From Serripes groenlandicus (taxonomy: Eukaryota > Mollusca > Bivalvia > Cardiida > Cardiidae), in assembly GCA_031761405.1 (NCBI GenBank), contig JASEVX010000007.1:61887062-61951061 (forward strand): a stretch of DNA of 64,000 nucleotides. The letters are read 5' to 3'. Positions 52,799 to 61,957 of the stretch are shown here, in pieces. Every line of letters starts with the position of its first letter. The first letter of the stretch is position 1. The notes under the pieces were generated by a model. That model was not told the DNA's origin and ran no database searches. It saw nothing but the letters and a program-made list of their open reading frames with translations. The position numbers and the translations under genes are program-made.

Positions 52799-54185
52799 TG
52801 TTAGACTTGCTGCAGACTGTTATGTGTCAATATCGAGATAAAACTCACGTCGAATTTTTCTTTTAATAGCAATTTTAACTTACTAAATGTTATTTTTATG
52901 TTCAAAGCGATGTCTTGATTCGTGAATAATTCAATTAATAGTGTGTATCCATGTATGTCTAAACTATGAACTGTTTCTAAGCTAATACTGTTGATCAAGT
53001 GACTAGCGAATACCGCTACAATGGCTACGAAGGAAAGAAATTGACACACGTGGGAAAATTCAAAAGATGTAATTGTACACGCCCTTAATAATTAATTATA
53101 GGTGATTTAAGATATTTATTTTGTTCTAAACAAATGAAGAAAAGAACAAACTGAGATAAAACTAGTTTTAATTAATAGAAATATGATTTCTAATGAACAC
53201 TCTCCACCTATAAGGAGAGTGTAAAGAACGACAACTCTGCGAAAATGAATGGTTTCGTACAAAATGATTTCGTCCTTGACCCTGCAGTCATTTTGCTTGC
53301 GTTCTGCATATGGTTATGCATCATTGACACACGGGCGCTCATTATAATATGATTTTAAAACATGAGTAGTTTGTAATTTTCATTATAAAAAAGGAAGGAA
53401 AGAATTACAACAAATTAACATGTAGGGTTCAGTTTATGCTCGAAATTAAGTTTAAAATTATACAACAATATTAATAAAATTTAACTGTTTTAGCTGATAT
53501 TATATTTCGAGGGTGGTCTACTTCGTAAATATATTGGACTACATTTTAACATTTGTCGAAGTATGATATAATACAGATGCAATTTAACCCTTTTATCATT
53601 GTGTTAAAAGTAGATTGCTGCAACGGTGTCCAATGTTGACCTTAACAGGGGAAAGGTAAAAGGACGTGCTATTGCATGCAACTTGTCTGTGTTGTGGTTT
53701 TATTGACAAATAAATAAATTCAAATATTATGAAAAACATCCTGAAAAGTGTATGTGGAATTCACGAATCTTATAATTATGCCTTAATGAAAGCTCTGTAA
53801 ACATACTTGACTAATGATTGGCAAGATTACTCATTTCCATAACTGTTTATGGTCAATAATTAGTTGGCTGTGTGTATGGTCAACCTACCTTAGAATGGAG
53901 ATTGGTCATAAACAATGAAATGCTTCAATTATATTTCATTGAAGGAAATTCACTTCGTTGACAAAAGATTGCAACTAATGATACATTTTTACTTGACCCC
54001 ACTCCTGATGTTCCAATATGCCCCGCAGCTGATAACTGTTTTTTCAACTACTATAATGTAAGTGCTATGCATAACTGCAGTATGGATTTCCGGCGACATT
54101 GGTGCGTTGCATCAACTTTCTCTTGTAAATTTATAAGGAAATTGTCTACAGGGTAAAATATGATTATTCTAATGATCATTTGAAC
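52799..54185. mobile_element. About 1.4 kb segment interrupting the LINE
   Basis: LINE coding similarity stops at VKKSP (52798) and resumes with SHKQTPKLLWK at about 54190. The segment between has no recognised coding frame; it holds a CACTCTCC/GGAGAGTG hairpin near 53200 and a piggyBac MITE remnant at about 53586-53657. Ends and class are undetermined. Confidence 0.4.
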
Positions 54186-54658
54186 AGTCACAAACAAACG
54201 CCTAAACTACTATGGAAAAGTCCACGTTAATTATCTGGTTTAAATAGTGATACCCAAACACCCTGTCTGAATAATAAAAATGGAAATATGATATCTGAAT
54301 CTGTTATTACTGCTAATCTGTTCAATACACACTTCTGTACTATTCACAAAACTGTTCTTGTTGACAAAACAATAACTTATACACCATCAGATTCGTTTAT
54401 TACAACAATTAAAAATAAGCTTTCTAATGTTGAAAAGTTTACTATACCTTTGGTATCAGTAGAATTTTTTGAAAGCCAACTAAAATCTCTCGATGCTTCA
54501 AAAGCCACTGGAGTAGATAGTTTAAATGCCAAATACCTAATAATATCTGCTTCTTTAATGGCTCCAACTCTTACACATATGTTTAATTGCTGTTTGCCTT
54601 CAAATAAATTTCCCAAAGCTTTCAAAATAGCAAAGGTTATTCCTATATACAATCAAAG

Positions 54659-55652
54659 CGCCGATGGCACTTTAGTGGCGGTCGTATAGAAAATCCTGCA
54701 AAGTAACAAGCAGTATATCGGTGTAGGCCTTGCGATTTTCAATAATAGTGCACTCTGGTGCCGGAAAATTTGAGAAAAGCTGCATCTTTTGACAGTAGAA
54801 TAATGTTAGTTTTTTCATTTTCTTTCCATTTCCAACTCGGTCATCTGTAAGTAATCAACTCTATGAACGAAATAAAACGCATCAAACGTTCGAAAGAAAT
54901 GATCGATTTTTCTCTTCTTCATTCTTGCACGATTTATTCGTTCCGTATTCGTTCTGCTATAATCAAAGTATTCTAAACGCTTCATAAACAAGCGTTTAAT
55001 ATATTGACCCGCAAGCGTTTGCGAGTCGTCGTAATTTAAAGCGCTCACATGATTTGATGAAAGTCGGGAATTTAGACGCGAACCTTGTCGAAGACACCTT
55101 AACAAAGCATAAGTCATCGTTAATCGTCGACTTTCGGCGAGTGCTAGCAGCGATCGCGGAATATTCATGAGAAAAGTATTTATTCATATATATTAAAAAA
55201 CACCTTTAATAATTGTTTGAGTGTGGCATAGATTTGAACCGGTGATTTTGACAAAACGAAACGGCAAGGATTCGCCGGGTGCCGGTCCTTATTGAAAACC
55301 CTGAAATTAATTTATTATGCGAGATATAGAACGCGCAATGATATTTATTATCTGCCCAAACATGAAGAAAGGTAATATTTACATAATTTAACTCTATATA
55401 TTTATTATCTCAATAAATCTCAAATCTTAGTATCAATCCGGTACCAAAGAAGCACTGACTTGATTATTATCAATCGTTTCTCTGCATCACTGATGGAACT
55501 ATTTATTTGGCGGTTTAACGGATGTACGTTAATTGGTTTGCAGTAAGGAATAAAAAGTAAGCGGGCTGTACAAAACTGACTTTGTATTTTGTTTCGTTGT
55601 TGTTGTTTCTGTTAGCATTGTGGCGTTTGTCAAACCAATCGCCACATAAAAG
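54659..55652. mobile_element. 994 bp insertion in LINE reverse transcriptase with candidate AAAG target duplication
   Basis: AAAG at 54655-54658 and 55649-55652 borders the foreign segment; removing it joins VIPIY to the GDKHDNNNYRPISI stretch. It starts CGCCGATGGC and ends with a GTGGCG ... CGCCAC hairpin. GC is higher than in the host LINE. A minus-strand frame of 117 codons (54815-55168) has no recognised family. Confidence 0.5.
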
Positions 55653-56880
55653 GAGATAAGCATGACAACAATAATTACAGACCAATCTCTATCCTAGCAA
55701 TGAGTTCATTAATCTTAGTAAGACATGTGAGTAAGCATTTAAAAACTTACCTTGAAAACAATAAGTTAGTTTATCATAGACAATCGGGCTTTCGAGAAAA
55801 TCACTCTTGTCAAACGGCTCTTATAAAGATTCTAGATGACTGCATCAAAACTATAGACAAAAACGAAATTGTTGGCACTTTATTTCTTGACCTATCCAAA
55901 GCCTTTGATTTAGTTAACCATGATATATCACTGCAAAAACGTTCAATGTATGGGTTTCATAATAATGCTATAGACTGGTTTAAGTCCTATCTTAATTCTA
56001 GAATTCAAAAGACATTTATCTCTGGAGAACAATCAACTCCCAGGAAAGTCGAAGCTGGGGAGTCTTGGGGTTCTGTCCTCTGCCCGATACTATTCTTTCA
56101 CATTCAGTTGCTGATATATTTGCTGACGACACAACACTGTCATCTCAAAGCAATTATCTCGACGTAGTTGATTCCTCACTTACCAATGACTAATTACACG
56201 TAGATCAATGGTGCCAACTTAACCACATGTTCGTTGACTCTGATAACTCAAAAGTAATGTTTATCAGTTCGAGACATAACAATCGTTAGATTGCTAAAAA
56301 GAATCCAGGAATTCCATATCATAACTCAGAAGTTAATTCTTGCTCAAGTGGTAAATATCTAGGTATTACCAGGGACATAGTCTTATCTACGTCCCTGGTA
56401 TTACAGTTAACAAAGGTATTTCGTGGGGTGATCCTATTGATAATGTAATAAAGAAATGTAATGCATATCTCTATATGTTATCAAGAATAAAATTATTTTC
56501 TCTCAAATGAAGTACCCAGGGTTTTAATTATTAATAGGAAATGCACAACACATATGAGCATTGTCTCGTACATGGGAAATATCAGAAACTTATATAACAA
56601 AATAACTTCAAACTGTTCAATATTTAACTAACATTCACAGGACATAATCTGTCTTAAGCCAAATAACCTTCTACCTGACAGAGAGGAACCCTTTTCATGC
56701 CTTCAGATGTGTCCATCATTGAAAGAAATTATATATTCAGGGAATGAGTAAAACAAATGAAATTAAATGTTTTCTTTCAACAGGCTGAATTTCTGACAGA
56801 TTCTTTGTTTTGTTTAATTCCAAATGTGTGTTTTGATCATTCACTAACTTTTAACCTGTTAACGTTGAACAACATTTAAA

Positions 56881-57585
56881 GGTAAGATGGTTGTCCACTT
56901 TAGAGTACACCCGGTACAGGATAAAAGGGTTGTGACCAATCCAAATAAGATTATTGTAATACAAAAAAACAAACAACATGAATTGCACTATTCAGTAAAA
57001 ATATAAATAACTTTTTGATGGAGCTTGTCAGTTACGAGAAAATTAGTACTAAGAATTTCAACATTATTTTCACTAGGTTATTTAAAATACTCTGTATGTA
57101 TGTATTTTAACCATACATACTAAAGATTCAAAAGCTATTGACAGCAATATTTTATACTCTTGAGAACACAACACCCAATGATGTCACAGAACTCTTCAAA
57201 TTGAAGATAACATTCAAAATAGAAAGGTCACCAATTTGGGTCCTTCGCGCCGAAACAGGGCATTGTACGATAGGAAGACTTGATTTGTCACAACGACTTA
57301 AATCATTTTATTAAACATAAAATATATTATTTACATGAAAAACAAATTAATTTTGATTTTTACTCTCGAACAGTGCTATTTTGGAAAACATGTACTAGTT
57401 TTTTGTTTGATTTCTTATCCAAGTTATACGATGTCACGATCGATGACTGTTGATCTTACGAGTTGAAAACTTCCAGGGTTGCTCAAAAACCTAATATAAC
57501 ACCCTAAGGTGTATAAATATAATTCATATAAGGTGTTTGTGTGGCTTTAAACAAAATTAAGATGAAGACAAACTCTGATGAAATA
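56881..57585. other. Unassigned spacer
   Basis: AT-rich, no exon, element end or hairpin recognised. Confidence 0.3.
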
Positions 57586-57589
57586 ATGC

Positions 57590-57728
57590 TCATGATGAGC
57601 AATTTCTCTTTTTTGCCACAATGTGTTCAACCTTATTCAATAATTGTTATTTCATTAATAGAGTTTCCATATAGTTGACAAAATGTTTTCAAAGTTGTCT
57701 GCTGCAGATTTATTGTATGTAGGAAAGG
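57590..57728. mobile_element. piggyBac-like MITE, right part
   Basis: TGATGAGCAATTTCTC, TTGCCACAATG and TCTGCTGCAGATTTATTG ... AGGAAAGG followed by TTTAA. Confidence 0.45.
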
Positions 57729-57807
57729 TTTAACATAATGCCTGAGAAAAGCAATGCTTAAGGGAATGCATGTGGAGATTTTCAAACCAAGTTGTAGTTT
57801 ATTTTAA

Positions 57808-57996
57808 TCCTTTCCCAAATCCCCATATACAACTGATCTGAAGTAGACAACTTTTAAAACATCTGAAAACATATATGGAAACGTTGAACAATAAAAGTAT
57901 GTTGGAAAAATTGTGGTAAAATAGGAAATTGCTCATCATCAGCTATTTCTCTTTCTGTAACAATGTTTTCAAAAGTCGTATGCATGTGGGAATATG
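57808..57996. mobile_element. piggyBac-like MITE (189 bp)
   Basis: TTAA at 57804-57807 and 57997-58000. Left CCTTTCCCAAAT, internal TAGGAAATTGCTCATCATCA arm; the right arm is shortened. Confidence 0.55.
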
Positions 57997-58094
57997 TTAA
58001 AGAAGATGTGTTGTTATGTTCATATATTATAAGAACTGTAAAGCTCTGTGAATTCTCTATTTTTTCTTTTTACGTATACAAGTATATTGGGATT

Positions 58095-58330
58095 CGCTAG
58101 CTATCCCTTATTGTCAGGCTTTTCCGGCTGTGGGTCTGGTGTGTGTCTCCGGTTCTTTGTAAAGCGACGCTCCACAGTCCAAACCGAAGAGCCGATTCCG
58201 ATGAAACTTGGTGAACAGGTGCCTTAGGGTTTCAGGGTGCGCGCGTTTGAGTTTCATTGCTAAGCACCCACCAGTTGCTATGGAGCAAGCAAACAACCGA
58301 GTTTTAGGAAACCCAAACCATTTTCCTATA
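58095..58330. mobile_element. Fragment of a repeated element with GATGAAACTTGGTGAAC
   Basis: The stretch CCGATTCCGATGAAACTTGG resembles the 'GATGAAACTTCACA' block of the tandem-core elements (E3, E9). A minus-strand frame across it is not protein-like. Weak call. Confidence 0.3.
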
Positions 58331-58376
58331 CTTCGATATATTTAGAGAAAACGTATCCGTAACGATTTTATACAAT

Positions 58377-58516
58377 TATCGCCTTTTAGTGAGGTCGATA
58401 CGTGTTTTTGTCGACTTGATAAAAGTGATATCGACCGAGGACGAAGTCCGAGGTCGATATCACTTTTATCAAGTCGACAAAAACACGTATCGACCGAACC
58501 TAAAAAGGCGATAATA
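58377..58516. repeat. 140 bp fold-back with a perfect 44 bp inverted repeat
   Basis: Left arm 58393-58436 and right arm 58452-58495 are exact reverse complements over 44 bp; the 15-base loop holds its own GGAC/GTCC stem. Outer ATCGCCTTTT/AAAAGGCGAT extends it imperfectly. It lies within the small ORF read from 58635. Confidence 0.9.
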
Positions 58517-58635
58517 GTTTTATTATTAAACTTTACTGCAGTTGCAGTACCTCTTTTGGTGTTCTTTGCATCAACATTATCTAAGATAATTTGTTTTTCT
58601 TCGTCTGACAGATGAACAAAGCGTCCGTCAGCCAT
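58517..58635 (-). pseudogene. N-terminal fragment resembling QRICH1/Crypton-type recombinase proteins
   Basis: The ATG at 58635 starts MADGRFVHLSDEEKQIILD, followed by DAKNTKRGTATAVKF. The D-KNTK----AV-F arrangement recalls the start of QRICH1-like/DUF3504 proteins derived from Crypton tyrosine recombinases, as I remember them. The frame then runs into the fold-back at 58516, so the rest is lost. A palindromic CRE-like TGACGTCA sits at 58653-58660, 18 bases upstream of the ATG. The family call is tentative. Confidence 0.35.
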
Positions 58636-58660
58636 TATGTTTGTTTATAGTATGACGTCA

Positions 58661-59213
58661 TAGAACTTGTACCCGTGTTATTTCGCTCGCGGCCACGCGC
58701 TCCAAGTCAATTCGTCTTTTTTAGCTCCGCCCTAGAGTCAATTCCACTTTTTATCAGATATCATGTGACCGTGTCTGTGCCAATCAAAATCATTAAATAA
58801 ATTGATTTAATAATAATTGATTTAAGCCTTTGTTTCCAAATGGTAGCCTTTCAAAGATAGGGTATCTTTTCACAATCGTTTTTAACTTCAATCGCCCCTA
58901 GCGCTGCAGTGGTGGTATTCGATAGCGATTTTATTGCCCCATCTGATAGAGCTATTCAAGACCTACAAACAGGGTTTTTTACGTGATTGACGTCTGACCT
59001 CGGGTTTCCGAGCTAGAGCCGGAAGCTTGCAAAATATGCAAAGGTGAAAATCACCAAGGCGAATCCCACGTCGCCTAACGGCTTGTATAAAATAAAGTCT
59101 ATATTTACTGTTCCCCTGTTTCCTATTGAATATTACTGGTATACATTTATAGAGAGCGACCATTCAAATAAAATTGAAACTGACACTTAACATACTTTTG
59201 TTTGGTCCATTTT
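58661..59213. other. Unassigned spacer with short GC-rich part
   Basis: 58661-58760 is GC-richer (CTCGCGGCCACGCGCTCC). If the ORF at 58635 was ever a gene, this and the TGACGTCA beside it would be its promoter side. The rest shows nothing recognised. Confidence 0.25.
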
Positions 59214-60350
59214 TAGCTCCACTGACTGAAAGCCAGTCGAGCTTATGTAATGGCGAATTGTCCGTCGTGCGTGCGTGCATGCGTTAACTTTTTCCTTTAA
59301 ACGACTTCTCCTCCCTAACCACAAGGCCAATTTGGTTGAAACTTCATAGGAAGCATCCTCTCAATGTCCTCTCCTAAATTCCTTCAAATTTGTTTTATCC
59401 ATCCAAAATTCTGGTTTCCATGGCAACCAAAAGAAAAAGAAAATTAAAATATCTTCTTCTCCGAAAGTGTTGAGCAGATTTTCAAATAATTTTGTAGAAA
59501 TGTTCCTTGTGTGACCCTTTATTAGATTTCTTCATGAAATGTTGATTGGTTGGAAAATATGGCCTCCAGGGGGCGGGGCTTTTTTTGCCTTATATGGCTA
59601 TAGTGAAAACTTGAAAAATCATCTCCTCCGAGAGCGTTCAGCCGATTTTCAAATAATTTTGTAGAAATGTTCATTGGTTGACCCACTATCAGATTCCTTC
59701 ATGCCATGTTGATTAGTCGAAAAACATGGCCGCCAGAGGGCGGAGCTATTTTCCTTATATGGCCATAGTGAAAACTTAAAAAACAAATCTTCTCCTCCGA
59801 AAGAGTTGAGCCGATTTTCAAATAATTTTGTAGAAATGTTCTTTGGGTGACTCTCTATCAGATTCTTTGAAGCCATGTTGATTGGTAGAAAAACATGGCT
59901 TATATGGCTATAGAGAAGACTTAAAAAATCTTCTCCTCCGAAATTGTCAGGCCGATATTCAAATAATGTTGTAGAAATGTGACTCCCTATCATATTCCTT
60001 CAAGACATGTTGATTGGTCGGAAAATATGGCCACCAGGGGCCGGGGCTCTTTTGCCTTATATGACTATAGTGAAAACTTAGAAAAATCCTCTCCTCCGAG
60101 AGTGTCAGGCTGATTTTCAAATAATTTTGTAGAATTATTCCTTGGGTGACCTTCTATCAAATTCCTTCAAGCCATGTTGATTGGGTTAAAAACATGGCCG
60201 CCAGGGGGCAGGGCTGTTTTGCCACATATGGCTATAGTGAAAACTAAAATAATCTTCTTCTCCTAAACTATTTAACCGATTTTCAAAAAAAAAAAAAGAT
60301 TTTTGCCTTATGGCCGTGGACCGATACTGGCCGCTCTTGGGCCTCTTGTT
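59214..60350. mobile_element. Tandem-core element E9: E1-type head with E3-type core
   Basis: The head (CTGACTGAAAGCCAGTCGAG, TGTCCGTCGTGCGTGCGTGC) matches E1, while the cores (AACATGGCCGCCAGAGGGCG, AATAATTTTGTAGAAATG; six or so copies of about 165 bp, some shortened) match E3 and D. It ends GGGCCTCTTGTT like both. The 59649-59993 minus frame is an artefact of the array. Confidence 0.7.
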
Positions 60351-60529
60351 TAACTCACAACAAGCTGCCTCATTAATAGGACCAGATTTCAGCTGGATTA
60401 TTCAAAGAATAAGGAGGCTATAGCAGTCGCTTTTGTCGTCGATGCAGTTTTGGTAAATTTGTTGGATTCAAGCCCTTTTCTTAGATAACAAAGACGATGT
60501 TGCTTTGAAACTTATTTGACACATGACCT

Positions 60530-61040
60530 TTTAGAACAAGTCCCATAACCCTACATCAGATTGATTTTATCAACTTTTTTATTACTGAAATATGCCCCCT
60601 TTGGCACTTAAAAAATGCGGTTAAAGTTGTGTATGCATTGCCTTTTCTCTAAAACCGCAGATGCTATTGCTTTGAAACTTGACACACTTATTTTATCATT
60701 ACAGGACCTTGCAGGACAAGTCCATTAACTCTATATCAGCTTTTTTTATAACTGAAATATGCCCCTTTTGGCACTTAAAAAAATGAGGTTAAAGTTGTGC
60801 ATGCAATGCCTTTTCTCTAAAACCACAGATGCTATTGATTTGAAACTGGACACACTTATTTTACATTATTACAGGACCTTGCAGGACAAGGCCATAACTC
60901 TCCTCCAGAATTTAACTTGATACGGCCTCTTTTGGGACTTTGACAATTTGGTTAAAGTTTTTCATGCAATGCCTTTACTCACACGAAACGGTTATTGCTT
61001 TGAAACTTCCCATACGTAATGGACCTGATCACATGATCTG
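60530..61040. repeat. Tandem repeat of about 180 bp, three copies
   Basis: Units contain TGAAATATGCCCCTTTTGGC, GGTTAAAGTTGTGCATGCA, TGCTATTGCTTTGAAACTTG and ACAGGACCTTGCAGGACAAG, with GGCCATAACTC in one copy. No microsatellite head is seen; probably the inside of an eroded tandem-core element. Confidence 0.6.
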
Positions 61041-61089
61041 CCAGGACAAGTCCAATACTCAGATTTTGCCTGAAGTATACGCCTTTAGG

Positions 61090-61233
61090 GACATGATGAG
61101 CAATTTCTCTTTTTGCAACAATGTTTTCAACTCTATTAAAATTATACTTTCATTTACTAATTTTTCCCTATTCTTGCAAAGATGTTTTCAAACTCTCCTG
61201 TTGCAGATTTGTTGTAAGTGGGTAAAAGTTAAG
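61090..61233. mobile_element. piggyBac-like MITE, right part
   Basis: GATGAGCAATTTCTC, TTTGCAACAATGTTTTC and TGTTGCAGATTTGTTG ... GTGGGTAAAAG, with TTAA just after it. Confidence 0.45.
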
Positions 61234-61483
61234 TAATTTTGATCCAACCCAGAATAAAAGCACAAACAAACATACAGCTTTATTGTAAAAGTTTTAACAA
61301 AGTGATATCACAGTAACACATTCTTCAAACAGTCATATGATATGATTATTTCAAAGTCGTCTACTTTAAAAACATCTGATGATAAATCTGTAACAGGTAA
61401 AAATTTAATTCGTTTTATGAAAACAGTATTAAGCAATTAGTTAAAGAACAGAACTTTGTCCTTTTTCGATCAACGTTTTTTAA

Positions 61484-61704
61484 CCATTTTCCACATACAG
61501 AAGCTCTGTTATGCTTCTGCAGCAGACGACATTAAAAATAAATGTGGCAAAAAAAAGAATAATTGCTCATTATGAGCAATTACTTCTTTTGCCACAATTT
61601 GTTCAACTTTATTAAATAATTGTTCTTTCATTCACAGTTTCCATATATTTGACTTAATGTTTGCAAAGTTGTCGGCTACGGATTCGTTTTTATGTGTGAA
61701 AGGG
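61484..61704. mobile_element. piggyBac-like MITE (221 bp)
   Basis: TTAA at 61480-61483 and 61705-61708. Left CCATTTTCCACATACAG; internal hairpin TAATTGCTCATTATGAGCAA is perfect; right GTGTGAAAGGG. Confidence 0.65.
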
Positions 61705-61814
61705 TTAAAGTGTACTGCTTCAAAAAAACAAACAAGTGGGTTCTATATAATGTTATCAGAGCTGAAGATGCTTTAACATTTGCTATATTCTCTTTTTGAG
61801 ATATTGTGGTCAAT

Positions 61815-61957
61815 CTCTGTCCGTCATGGTGGTAAAGTGTCTACCTTTGGTTTGGGTTCGATGCCTGACCATGTCATACCAAATACTTAAATAGTAGTAG
61901 TAATTGCTTTCCATCCCTGGCGCTCAGGATTGTAACGTTAGCAGTACGAGTGACTAA
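61815..61957 (+). mobile_element. SINE family 1, head and first half, passing into a minisatellite
   Basis: tRNA-like head with GGTTCGATGCC (B box), TCATACCAAATAC and GCGCTCAGGATTGTAACGTT. At 61958 it enters the segment that in other copies is single (CTGGTGTCAGG) and here is repeated about seventy times. Confidence 0.7.

Larger units (their letters stand above)
51070..56880 (+). pseudogene. Degraded CR1/jockey-like LINE, interrupted twice
   Basis: Order on the plus strand: a Ser/Asn-rich leader frame (51076-51366, then reopening to about 51866); an apurinic-endonuclease-like region from about 51890 (HIVHLNIHYVLPKSDEI) to about 52310 (IIIGDFNFDL); a linker to 52798; then, after a foreign 1.4 kb segment, the reverse transcriptase N-terminal part (54190-54657, LKSLDASKATGVDSLNAKY); after a second foreign 1 kb segment, YRPISI, RQSGFRENHSCQTALIKI, DLSKAFD and a FADD catalytic motif at 56119-56130 in a shifted frame. 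Stops, shifts and a small deletion before FADD show it is dead. The 3' end is uncertain. Confidence 0.7.

Noticed and set aside
52801..53049. 82-codon minus-strand frame with a signal-peptide-like start
   Set aside because: The hydrophobic start is suggestive, but the frame is short and AT-rich, has no splice context or recognised family, and lies in a foreign segment within a dead LINE.
54815..55168. 117-codon minus-strand frame
   Set aside because: Not recognised as a protein family; kept only as a property of the 994 bp insertion.
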